Of a DNA stretch of 64,000 nt, positions 35,036-43,049 are shown piece after piece. The DNA is taken from contig NZ_CP049885.1 in NCBI RefSeq assembly GCF_011303755.1, positions 2,090,001-2,154,000 of the forward strand. The letters are read 5' to 3'. A model generated the notes under the pieces. That model made no database searches. It had not been told where the DNA came from and saw only the letters and a program-made list of their open reading frames with translations. Source of the stretch: Acidovorax sp. HDW3 (lineage in GTDB: Bacteria > Pseudomonadota > Gammaproteobacteria > Burkholderiales > Burkholderiaceae_C). Numbering within the stretch: the stretch's first letter is position 1; each line of letters starts with the position of its first letter. A program made the translations under genes and the position numbers.

Positions 35036-36070
35036 TCAGGCAGTACGCAGTGCAGCGCTCATGCCAGGCGACTGCCACAGCACGCCATCGCGGCCCGCAA
35101 GCAGCAGCTGCGCCTGCGGATGCGCTGCCGCCCAGGCGGGGGCAGCAGCGGGGCCTTGCACCATCAGCGCCGTGCCCCAGCCATTGACCGCAGCCACATC
35201 ACGCGCCAGCAGCGCCACGCCGTGCACGCCGGTGGTCGGCCAGCCCGTGTGCGGATCGAGCACATGGTGCAGGCGACGGCCCTCGCGCACAAAGCCACGC
35301 TCGTAGTCCCCCGAAGAGGCCACCACGCCCTGGCCCTGGAGCTCGATCACACCCAGCAGCTGCGCCGGGCGGCGCGGATCGCGCACACCCACACGCCAGG
35401 GCCGGCCCTGCTGGCTGCCGCTGACGAGCACGTCGCCGCCGCCGTTGACCAGCGCATTGTCCACGCCCGCGCGCTGCAGCACCTGCAGGCCCGCCTGCAG
35501 GATGGGCAGCTTGGCGATTCCGCCCAGATCGAGCGCCATGCCCGGCTGCGCCAGGTAGGCCGTGCCGGCACGGGCGTCGAGCTGCAATGCGCCGCCATCG
35601 ACGCGGCGCAGCGCCTGGGCGATTTGTGCCGGCGCCGGCATAGCCTGCTGGCCGGGCTCGAAATGCCAGCCGTCGAGCGCGCCCACGGTCGGATCGAACG
35701 CGCCCGCGCTGGCCTGGTACACCTGCTGCGCACTTTGCAGCACGGCCATGACCTCGGGCGGCACTGCCACCGCATGGCGGCCCGCTGCGGCGCTGATGCG
35801 GCGCACCACGCTGCTTTCGTCGTAGCGGCTGAGCAGCGCTTGCAGGCGCTGCATTTCAGCAAACGCCTGCTCGGTCGCACTGCGCAGCAGGGGTGCGGCC
35901 ACACCATCGGCGACGATATCGACCCGCGTGCCCAACAGCACCCGACTCACTCGCTGCGGCGCCGCCGCCTGGGCCGCGCCGGGCAGGGCCCAGGGCAACG
36001 CCCCAAGCAAAGGCAGCGCCAGCGCAAAACGCCGCCGCGACAGCTGCCCACCTTGCCAACCGTTGTTCAT
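35036..36070 (-). CDS. apbE: FAD:protein FMN transferase, NosX-type
   Basis: A 344-residue periplasmic ApbE-family flavin transferase with a twin-arginine-like signal (SRRRFALALPLLG). It shows LLSRYDESSVVRRISA, GAFDPTVGAL, MALDLGGIAKLPILQ and VNGGGDVLVSG, then HHVLDPHTGWPTTGVHGV. ApbE attaches FMN to a Thr in S/TGAT-type sites; NosR, encoded nearby, has such a site at Thr177. Next to nos genes this enzyme is called NosX. It lies 26 bp after the cytochrome c gene, so both form a leftward operon divergent from nosZ. Confidence 0.9.
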   Translation of the reverse strand: MNNGWQGGQLSRRRFALALPLLGALPWALPGAAQAAAPQRVSRVLLGTRVDIVADGVAAPLLRSATEQAFAEMQRLQALLSRYDESSVVRRISAAAGRHAVAVPPEVMAVLQSAQQVYQASAGAFDPTVGALDGWHFEPGQQAMPAPAQIAQALRRVDGGALQLDARAGTAYLAQPGMALDLGGIAKLPILQAGLQVLQRAGVDNALVNGGGDVLVSGSQQGRPWRVGVRDPRRPAQLLGVIELQGQGVVASSGDYERGFVREGRRLHHVLDPHTGWPTTGVHGVALLARDVAAVNGWGTALMVQGPAAAPAWAAAHPQAQLLLAGRDGVLWQSPGMSAALRTA

Positions 36071-36096
36071 GGCTCGCTCCTTCTGATCCTCTGGAT

Positions 36097-36522
36097 TTAC
36101 ACCGACTGGTCGGCCATGAAATCGACGGCGGCCTTGACCTGCTCGTCGGTCAGGCTGGTGCTGCCACCGCGCGCGGGCATCATGCCCTTTTCACCCGTGA
36201 AGCCTTCGATGGCGTGCTTGTACATGGTGTCCTTGCCTTGGGCGATGCGCGGTGCCCACTCTTCCTTGTTGCCCGGCTTGGGTGCGCCAGCCACACCCGC
36301 AGCGTGGCACATGGAGCAGGTGCTGCCATAGACCTTTTTGCCCACTTCATTTTCAGCCGTTGCTGCAGGAGCGGCGGCAGGCGCAGCAGCGGGGGCAGCT
36401 GCAGCAGGAGCGGCGGCGGCGGGAGCGGCAGCCGGGGCAGCAGCCGGTGCTTCGGTCTTGCCGCAGGCGGCGAGCAGCAAGGCGGCCGCTGTCAGGGTCA
36501 TGGACAGGGTGAATTTTTTCAT
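36097..36522 (-). CDS. Lipoprotein c-type cytochrome (c5-like), candidate electron donor to NosZ
   Basis: A 141-residue protein. The signal peptide ends in lipobox LAAC (Cys20), then an Ala/Pro repeat linker (about 24-55), then a small class I cytochrome domain with the haem site CSMCH (Cys69, Cys72, His73). A GEKGMMPARGG segment supplies the likely axial methionine. The domain resembles cytochrome c5. ATG at 36522 begins a clean signal peptide; frames upstream do not look coding. It shares an operon with apbE and a divergent promoter region with nosZ, so it probably carries electrons to nitrous oxide reductase from a membrane anchor. Confidence 0.88.
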   Translation of the reverse strand: MKKFTLSMTLTAAALLLAACGKTEAPAAAPAAAPAAAAPAAAAPAAAPAAAPAATAENEVGKKVYGSTCSMCHAAGVAGAPKPGNKEEWAPRIAQGKDTMYKHAIEGFTGEKGMMPARGGSTSLTDEQVKAAVDFMADQSV

Positions 36523-36610
36523 GGGGTTGCCTTTCTTGATTGCAATAAAAATAAAAATGGAGTCCCGTTGCACGGCGCATCGCTGCACGTGCAACGGGCC
36601 GCCATCGTAG

Positions 36611-36621
36611 AACAAGTTGTT
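36611..36621. promoter_or_regulatory. AACAAGTTGTT palindrome in the nos divergent promoter region
   Basis: A perfect 11-bp palindrome (AACAA-G-TTGTT), 90 bp upstream of the cytochrome gene and about 40 bp from the FNR-type box. It could be a second operator. No protein is assigned. Confidence 0.3.
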
Positions 36622-36657
36622 AGGGCGGCAGTGTGCGAGCCTTTCGTCTGAGTTCAT

Positions 36658-36671
36658 TTGATATGTGTCAA
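36658..36671. promoter_or_regulatory. FNR/DNR-type box between cytochrome c-apbE and the nos operon
   Basis: TTGAT-ATGT-GTCAA matches the FNR/DNR consensus TTGAT-N4-ATCAA at nine of ten positions. It is the only such site in the gap between the cytochrome c gene and the DUF2946-nosZ operon. It is about 100 bp from the ATG of the rightward operon and about 140 bp from that of the leftward one, so it could serve either or both. Three AACATT direct repeats (from 36671, 36683 and 36696) follow it. Confidence 0.7.
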
Positions 36672-36764
36672 CATTCAAAAGAACATTCCAGGTGAACATT
36701 TAACCCTCGCACCGCCTACCTTGTACGCTGTAGCCTGGTATCCCCACCTTTCTGACCTGCTGCC

Positions 36765-37136
36765 ATGCCCTTCTTTCGCACCCTGAACCGCCTACCCGCC
36801 TGGGTATTCGCGTGGTTCGTGCTGTGCTACGGCGTGGCCTATGCCAGCCCCATCGTGCAGCCGCGCAGCCTGGAGCTGGTGTGCGCCACAACCGGCGTGC
36901 TGCTGATCAGCCACAACACCGACGGCCTGCCCGACATTGCCAAGCCGGGGCTTGACTGCCCGCTGTGCCTGCTCGGCCAGGCCAGTGCTCCGCCGCCGCC
37001 TGCCTGGGCCGCGCAGCCCCCGCCCCTGTGTTCCTCCCCCGCCCTGGCCCTGCCACCCGCCAGGCCCTTTGTCTTGGCCCCTTCTGGCGCTCCACCGCCG
37101 GCCCGGGCCCCTCCCGTTTCCCTTTGCCAATCCTAA
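36765..37136 (+). CDS. DUF2946-like protein at the head of the nos operon
   Basis: A 123-residue small protein. An N-terminal hydrophobic segment (VFAWFVLCYGVAYASP) is probably a signal or anchor, followed by VCATTGVLLIS and GLDCPLCLLGQ with a CPLC cysteine pair, then a long Pro/Ala tail. This pattern is that of DUF2946 proteins, often found with copper-related genes. It precedes nosZ by 13 bp on the same strand and must be co-transcribed with it. A role in copper supply or sensing is inference from position and cysteines only. Confidence 0.7.
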   Translation: MPFFRTLNRLPAWVFAWFVLCYGVAYASPIVQPRSLELVCATTGVLLISHNTDGLPDIAKPGLDCPLCLLGQASAPPPPAWAAQPPPLCSSPALALPPARPFVLAPSGAPPPARAPPVSLCQS

Positions 37137-37149
37137 AAAGAGGCCAACC

Positions 37150-39090
37150 ATGAGCAATAAGAGAGAAGACCTGAGCACCGAAACCGCCGGCCTGGGCCGT
37201 CGCCGTTTCATCAACACCGCCGCCCTGGCGGGTCTGACGGTGGGCGTTGCCGCGTGCAACGACAAGCCCGCTGCCGCCCCGGCTGCAGCCGCACCGGCTG
37301 CCGCACCGGCAGCGCCCGCAGCAAGCCATGGCGCTGCGGCCAACGTGCACCTCAAGCCCGGTGAGCTCGACACCTACTACGGCATCTGGAGCGGCGGCCA
37401 TACCGGCGACATGCGCATTCTGGGCCTGCCATCGGGCCGTGAAATCCACCGCATTCCCTGCTTCGTGCCGGACGCGCTCGTGGGTTGGGGCATCACCAAC
37501 GAATCCAAGGCGGTGATGGGCACCAAGGCCGACGGTCACCTCAAGTACACCGTTGCCGATACCCACCACACCCACGCCTCCTACAAGGACGGCAACTACG
37601 ACGGCCGCTACGCCTGGATCAACGACAAGATCAACGCCCGCATCGCCCGTGTCCGCCTCGATTACTTCGTCTGCGACAAGATCACCGACCTGCCCAACGT
37701 GCAGGGCTTCCACGGCATTTTCCCGGACAAGGCTGACCCGGTCGATCCGGCCATCAACTACACCACGCGCGTGTTCTGCGGTGGCGAATTCGCTATCCCC
37801 CTGCCCAACAATGGCCAGGGCATCAACGATACTGCGAAATACCGTTCGATTTTTACCTGCGTCGATGCCGAAACCATGGATGTGCGCTGGCAGGTGCTGA
37901 TCGACGGCAACTGCGATCTGGTGGCCACTTCGTTCGACGGCAAACTCGCCGCCACCAACCAGTACAACACCGAAAACGGCGTGCACTACGAGGACATGAT
38001 GTCCGCCGAACGCGACGCCTGCCTGTTCTTCAACATCGCCCGTATTGAAGAAGCCGTCAAGGCCGGCAAGTTCACGACCATCGCTGGCTCCAAGGTGCCC
38101 GTGGTCGATGGCACGCACGAAGCCAACAAGGACGCCAAGACCGCCCTGGTGGCCTACGTCTCGGTGCCCAAGAACCCGCACGGCGTGAACGCCTCGCCCG
38201 ATGGCAAGTACTTCATCTGCGCCGGCAAGCTCTCGCCCACCACCACCACCATCGAACTGACCAAGGTGCTCGACTGGTTCGATGGCAAGATGGAAAAGCT
38301 CGACGACGCCATCGTCGCCGAAGTCGAAGTCGGCCTGGGCCCTTTGCACACTGCCTTTGACGGCCGTGGCAACGCCTACACCACACTGTTCCTGGACAGC
38401 CAGATCGTCAAGTGGAACATCGAAAAAGCGATTGCCTTCACCAAGGGTGACAAGAACGCCAAGTACGTGGTCGATCGCCTGGACGTGCACTATCAGCCGG
38501 GCCACATCAACGCCTCGCACTCTGAAACCCGCGCTGCGGACGGCAAGTTCCTGGCCGTGGGTTGCAAGTTCTCCAAGGACCGCTTCCTGCCCGTGGGCCC
38601 GCTGCACCCCGAGAACGAACAGCTGATCGACATCTCGGGCGAGAAGATGGTGTTGCTGGCGGATCACCCGGTGCGCGGCGAGCCGCACGACTTCATCATC
38701 TTCAAGCGCGACATCGTCAAGCCCAAGCAGGTGTACAGCCTCGATGACTTCCCCTTGGCCATCAAAGACCCGAAGGAATCGGGCGTGACGCGCAACGGCA
38801 AGAAGGTCACCGTCAAGCTGACCTCGCAGGCCCCGGCCTTCTCGCTGCGTGAATTCACGGTGAAGAAGGGCGACGAAGTCACCCTGATCCTGACCAACCT
38901 GGACAAGATTGAAGACTTGACGCACGGTTTCGCCATCCCGAACTACAACGTCAACTTCATCGTCAACCCGCTGGAGACCAAGTCGGTGACCTTCATTGCC
39001 GACAAACCCGGTGTGTTCTGGTGCTACTGCACCCACTTCTGCCACGCGCTGCACCTTGAAATGCGCACGCGTATGATCGTCGAGGCCTGA
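37150..39090 (+). CDS. nosZ: Nitrous oxide reductase
   Basis: A 646-residue copper enzyme reducing N2O to N2, the last step of denitrification. A twin-arginine signal (GRRRFINTAALAG, 16-28) runs into VAAC, a lipobox with Cys36, followed by an Ala/Pro linker to about residue 62. The seven-bladed propeller with CuZ histidines follows (ADTHHTHASY, GLGPLHTAFD, and the HINASHSETR region). The C-terminal cupredoxin CuA site is CYCTHFCHALHLEM (Cys627, Cys631, His635, Met638). The TAT signal and sequence fit clade I. Two oddities: the apparent lipid-anchor site, and His629 where the well-studied enzymes have Trp. Confidence 0.96.
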   Translation: MSNKREDLSTETAGLGRRRFINTAALAGLTVGVAACNDKPAAAPAAAAPAAAPAAPAASHGAAANVHLKPGELDTYYGIWSGGHTGDMRILGLPSGREIHRIPCFVPDALVGWGITNESKAVMGTKADGHLKYTVADTHHTHASYKDGNYDGRYAWINDKINARIARVRLDYFVCDKITDLPNVQGFHGIFPDKADPVDPAINYTTRVFCGGEFAIPLPNNGQGINDTAKYRSIFTCVDAETMDVRWQVLIDGNCDLVATSFDGKLAATNQYNTENGVHYEDMMSAERDACLFFNIARIEEAVKAGKFTTIAGSKVPVVDGTHEANKDAKTALVAYVSVPKNPHGVNASPDGKYFICAGKLSPTTTTIELTKVLDWFDGKMEKLDDAIVAEVEVGLGPLHTAFDGRGNAYTTLFLDSQIVKWNIEKAIAFTKGDKNAKYVVDRLDVHYQPGHINASHSETRAADGKFLAVGCKFSKDRFLPVGPLHPENEQLIDISGEKMVLLADHPVRGEPHDFIIFKRDIVKPKQVYSLDDFPLAIKDPKESGVTRNGKKVTVKLTSQAPAFSLREFTVKKGDEVTLILTNLDKIEDLTHGFAIPNYNVNFIVNPLETKSVTFIADKPGVFWCYCTHFCHALHLEMRTRMIVEA

Positions 39091-39105
39091 TAGCCTCTCC
39101 CCATG

Positions 39106-39139
39106 ACAGGCGCTGCGCTGGCGCGCGGCGCCTGTTTTT
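39106..39139 (+). terminator. Hairpin-T terminator or attenuator between nosZ and nosR
   Basis: ACAGGCGC and GCGCCTGT form an 8-bp perfect stem with a GC-rich loop that can fold further, followed directly by five T. It lies in the 63-bp gap between nosZ and nosR. It should end a fraction of transcripts and so give more NosZ than maturation proteins. It may also stabilise the 3' end of nosZ mRNA. Confidence 0.7.
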
Positions 39140-39153
39140 CATTGGATAGTGTG

Positions 39154-41781
39154 ATGTTCCCCCTCGGCCTGCAGCGGCTTGCTGCCTTTTGTTTTGCCCT
39201 GTTTCTGGCGCTGCTGCTGCACGCGCCCCGCGTCGCCCATGCAGGCGCCTACGAGGCCGAGTTACCGGCCAACCTGGCGACCACGCCAGCCATGTGCTCG
39301 CTACTGCCCTGCACCGAGGTGTTTCCGGGCGCCACCTATTTCTCCGAGCGCAAAGGCCAGCCGCCCTACGTCGAGGCCTACGACCACGAAGGGGCCGACA
39401 AAAAGCTGCTGGGCTACGTCATGCTGTCCACCGACATCACCGACACCCCGGCCTACTCCGGCAAGCCAGTGGTGACCCTGATCGGCATGGACAAGGCCGG
39501 GCATTTCGTCGGCATCAAGGTGCTCAAGCACTCCGAGCCGATCTTGCTGCTGGGTATTCCTGAATCTGCGCTGATCAACTTCAATAACCAGTACCTGGGC
39601 AAATCGGTCACCGACAGCATCGAAGTCGGCCCCTCGCGCCCGGACGAGAACATCCTCGGCGTCGATGCCATCTCGGGCGCCACCGTCACCGTCGTGGCGC
39701 AAAACCAGGTCGTCATGACCTCGGGCGCTGCCGTCGCGCGCCAGACCGGCATCATCGCGCCCACCGTGCGCGAACCGGCCCAATTTATCACCACCGGGCA
39801 GAAGTACGACTGGGCCCAGCTCGTGAAAATGGGCGCCGTGCAGCGGCTGCTGGTCAAGCCCGAACAAGTCGGCCTGCCACGCGGACCAGAGCCCTTCATC
39901 GAGCTGTGGTTTGGCGACTTGAATCAACCCGACGTGGGCAAAAGCCTGCTCGGCGACAACGGCTTTGACAGCCTGCACTCGCGCCTGAAAGAAGGCGAAA
40001 ACGCGCTCTTCGTCATCAAGACAGCGGGCGATGAGTCTTTCAAGGGCTCGGGGTTTGTGCGCGGCGGCATTTTTGACCGCGTGCAGGTCAAGCAGGGCGC
40101 GGACGCGTTCACGTTCCGTGACCTTGATGCGCTCAACCTCTACGGCCTCGAAGCCGCTGGTGCGCCGCGCTATACCGAATCGAGCATCTTCATCATCCGC
40201 TCGCATTCGTTCTCAGCCGCCTACCCCTGGAAGTTCGCCTTCCTCGGCAACCGCGTGGACCGTGCCACGGGCCACCGCAGCTTTGCCGTGTTCGAGTCCA
40301 AATACTGGCTGCCAGCCGACTTGCTGCAAGGCGGGCGCCCCAAAGTGCAAGAGCCGGACGCGCCCTGGGTGCGCATCTGGAAAAACCAGGCCCTGCCCAT
40401 CAGCCTGTTTGCCCTGCTGCTGATTGCCGTCACCGTGGTGTACGCCTTGCGTGAAAAGCTCACGCGCCTGTCCACGCACAAGAACAAGTGGCCGGTCAAC
40501 GCCTTCAAGTACAGCTTCTGGGCCATCAGCATTTTCTGGATCGGCTTTCACTACATGGCGCAGCCGTCCATTACGCAGGTGCTGACCTGGTTCCACTCCA
40601 TCTTGTTCCAGTGGACCTGGTCGCTGTTCCTGTCCGATCCGTTCATCTTCCTGTTCTGGATCTTCATCATCGTCACCGTCTTCCTGTTTGGCCGGGGCCT
40701 GTTCTGCGGCTGGATGTGCCCGTTCGGCTCGCTGCAGGAAGGCATCTACAAAATCGCCAAGGCCGTGGGCTTGAAGCGCTTTCAGACGGCGCTGCCGCAA
40801 AAGTGGCACGACCGCCTGAAATGGCTCAAGTACGCCATCTTCTTCTTCCTGCTCACGGTGTCGATGTTCTCCATGGGCCTGGCCGAGAAGCTGGCCGAGG
40901 TCGAACCCTTCAAGACCACCTTCCTGGTCGGCGTGATGAACCGCTCCTGGCCCTACGGCCTGTTCGTGGCCGCCATCCTGGGCGTGTCCATCTTCATCGA
41001 GCGGCCCTACTGCAAATACATCTGCCCGCTGGGCGCGTCGCTGGCCATGCCCAGCACCTTCCGTTGGTTTGGCTTGAAGCGCAAGCAGGATTGCAACAGC
41101 TGCAAGGCCTGCGCCGTGGGCTGCGGCGCGCAGGCGATCGACACCGATGGCCGCATCGACCACCGCGAGTGCCTGCACTGCCTCGACTGCATGATCCTGT
41201 ACACCGACACCAAGGGCTGCCCGCCCCTGGCCAAGGAGCGCAAGCGCCGCGAAAAAGACGGCCTGGAGATCACGCCCATTGGCAAGAACGGCTACTTCAT
41301 CCCCATCCACCCGGCCAAGGTGGAAGACCAGATCGCACCCAAGGCCAAGAACGGCGTCGATCCGCGTATGCCCACCGATGCCACCTTGCCCGCGCACAAG
41401 CATGACGTCGGCCTGGTGCAGTGGCTGCTGCTCGAAGCGCGCGACCACCTCTGGCCCTGGAGCAGCGAGGGCTGGCACAGCCGCCGCGCACTGCAAATGG
41501 CCGGTGTGGCCCTGGCCGTCGCCGCCACCGTGGCCTGGATCATGACCGCCATGGGCCACCTGTCCTCGGGCGCCATCATCGGCTGGTGGTTTGGCTGGAG
41601 CGTGTACGAGGTGCTGATTCGCCTCTCGGGCCGGCGTTACGTCAAAGACGGCCCATGGTGGCGCGACAATTACCGGATTTCCGGAGTGTTCGACATGATC
41701 AGCTACGTGGGCTTCAAGAACCTGATGATTGGCGCGGCCTTGTTCCTGCTGCTGCAGGCGCTGGGACTGTTCACGCCATGA
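39154..41781 (+). CDS. nosR: NosR regulatory/electron-transfer flavoprotein
   Basis: An 875-residue polytopic membrane iron-sulfur flavoprotein that supplies electrons to NosZ. A signal sequence is followed by a periplasmic FMN-binding domain with DAISGATVTV (Thr177 is the flavinylation site). Membrane segments begin near residue 410 (ISLFALLLIAVTVVYAL). The CGWMCPFGSLQ and CKYICPLGASLA motifs and two cytoplasmic 4Fe-4S clusters (CNSCKACAVGC, CLHCLDC) follow, ending in further membrane segments. ATG at 39154 begins a clean signal; GTG at 39151 is possible. It is placed after nosZ rather than before it, and overlaps nosD by 4 bp. Confidence 0.95.
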   Translation: MFPLGLQRLAAFCFALFLALLLHAPRVAHAGAYEAELPANLATTPAMCSLLPCTEVFPGATYFSERKGQPPYVEAYDHEGADKKLLGYVMLSTDITDTPAYSGKPVVTLIGMDKAGHFVGIKVLKHSEPILLLGIPESALINFNNQYLGKSVTDSIEVGPSRPDENILGVDAISGATVTVVAQNQVVMTSGAAVARQTGIIAPTVREPAQFITTGQKYDWAQLVKMGAVQRLLVKPEQVGLPRGPEPFIELWFGDLNQPDVGKSLLGDNGFDSLHSRLKEGENALFVIKTAGDESFKGSGFVRGGIFDRVQVKQGADAFTFRDLDALNLYGLEAAGAPRYTESSIFIIRSHSFSAAYPWKFAFLGNRVDRATGHRSFAVFESKYWLPADLLQGGRPKVQEPDAPWVRIWKNQALPISLFALLLIAVTVVYALREKLTRLSTHKNKWPVNAFKYSFWAISIFWIGFHYMAQPSITQVLTWFHSILFQWTWSLFLSDPFIFLFWIFIIVTVFLFGRGLFCGWMCPFGSLQEGIYKIAKAVGLKRFQTALPQKWHDRLKWLKYAIFFFLLTVSMFSMGLAEKLAEVEPFKTTFLVGVMNRSWPYGLFVAAILGVSIFIERPYCKYICPLGASLAMPSTFRWFGLKRKQDCNSCKACAVGCGAQAIDTDGRIDHRECLHCLDCMILYTDTKGCPPLAKERKRREKDGLEITPIGKNGYFIPIHPAKVEDQIAPKAKNGVDPRMPTDATLPAHKHDVGLVQWLLLEARDHLWPWSSEGWHSRRALQMAGVALAVAATVAWIMTAMGHLSSGAIIGWWFGWSVYEVLIRLSGRRYVKDGPWWRDNYRISGVFDMISYVGFKNLMIGAALFLLLQALGLFTP

Positions 41782-43049
41782 AAGCTGCCATCACCCACTT
41801 AAGTGGGGCCCTGGTGCTGCTGTGCGCCGGGGCCGTACAGGCAGCAACCCTGAACGTGCGCCCCGGCGACGACCTCGCCGCTGCGGTGCGCCGCGCCCAG
41901 CCCGGCGATGTGCTGGAGATTGCGCGCGGCAAATACCAGGCCAACCTGCTGATCGACAAGCCCCTGACGCTGCGCGGCATCGACCGCCCCACCGTGAGCG
42001 GCGGCAACCAGGGCGACACCATCCGCGTGACAGTGCCCGACGTGGTTATCGAAGGGCTCATCGTCAGCGACTCGGGCGACAGCCTCAAAGACCAAAATGC
42101 CGGCATCTACCTCTACCCCGGCGCACACCGCGCCATCGTGCGCCGCTGCGACCTGACTTACAACCTCTTTGGCCTGTGGATCGAGAAGGCCAACGACGTG
42201 CTCATCGAGCACAACACCATCACCGGCAAGCGCGAGTACGACTCGCCCCAGCGCGGCAATGGCGTGCAGCTGTACAACACCAAGGGCGCCAAGATACTGA
42301 ACAACAACATCAGCTTCGTGCGCGATGCGCTGTATGTGGACGTATCGCACCACGCATTGTTCAAAGGCAACAAGCTGCACCACAGCCGCTACGGCACGCA
42401 CTACATGAACTCCTACTACAACCTGTGGGAGGACAACGACACGTTCTACAACCGGGGCGGCCTGGCCCTGATGGAAGTGCGCAACCAGGAGGTACGCAAT
42501 AACCGCGCCTGGGGCAACTCGGACCACGGCATCATGCTGCGCACGCTGCAGGATTCGGTGATCGAAGGCAACGTCGTCGCCGGCAACAACCGGGGCTTTT
42601 TCATCTACGACGTCGAATACATCGAACTCAACAACAACCTGGTGGTGGACAACACCGTGGGCGTGCACCTCTCGGCCGGCTCGACGCGCAACGAAGTCGA
42701 AGGCAACGACTTCATTGATAACCGCGAGCAGGTGCGCTACGTCGGCGCACGCGATGAAACCTGGGGCCAAAAGCGCGGCAACCACTGGAGCAACTACATT
42801 GGCTGGGATCGCAACGGCGACAGCATCGGCGACGTGCCCTACGAGGCCAACGACATGGTCGATCGCCTGATCTGGCGCCACCCCAGCATCAAGCTGCTGC
42901 TGGCCAGCCCGGCCGTGCAGGCGCTGCGCCTGGTGGCACAACAATTTCCCATTTTGCGTGTGCCCTCGGTGGTTGATCCCCAACCGCACATGCGCCCATT
43001 TCATGAAGATTGGAGTCAGTGGCGTGGCAAGCATTTCCCCGGCCAGTAA
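41778..43049 (+). CDS. nosD: NosD periplasmic copper-cluster maturation protein
   Basis: A 423-residue right-handed beta-helix protein of the NosD/CASH family. A signal peptide (LSGALVLLCAGAVQA) is followed by repeated parallel-helix turns (for example GLWIEKANDVLIEHNTITG, GVQLYNTKGAKILNNNISF, GIMLRTLQDSVIEGNVVAGN). With NosF and NosY it forms the ABC complex needed to assemble the CuZ site. Its ATG overlaps the nosR stop (ATGA), and its 3' end overlaps the start of nosF by 26 bp. Confidence 0.94.
   Translation: MKAAITHLSGALVLLCAGAVQAATLNVRPGDDLAAAVRRAQPGDVLEIARGKYQANLLIDKPLTLRGIDRPTVSGGNQGDTIRVTVPDVVIEGLIVSDSGDSLKDQNAGIYLYPGAHRAIVRRCDLTYNLFGLWIEKANDVLIEHNTITGKREYDSPQRGNGVQLYNTKGAKILNNNISFVRDALYVDVSHHALFKGNKLHHSRYGTHYMNSYYNLWEDNDTFYNRGGLALMEVRNQEVRNNRAWGNSDHGIMLRTLQDSVIEGNVVAGNNRGFFIYDVEYIELNNNLVVDNTVGVHLSAGSTRNEVEGNDFIDNREQVRYVGARDETWGQKRGNHWSNYIGWDRNGDSIGDVPYEANDMVDRLIWRHPSIKLLLASPAVQALRLVAQQFPILRVPSVVDPQPHMRPFHEDWSQWRGKHFPGQ

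Noticed and set aside
36907-39054. A minus-strand open frame of 715 codons opposite nosZ
   Set aside because: Antisense to NosZ, with Val/Gly/Asp-rich composition typical of reverse-strand translation of high-GC genes.
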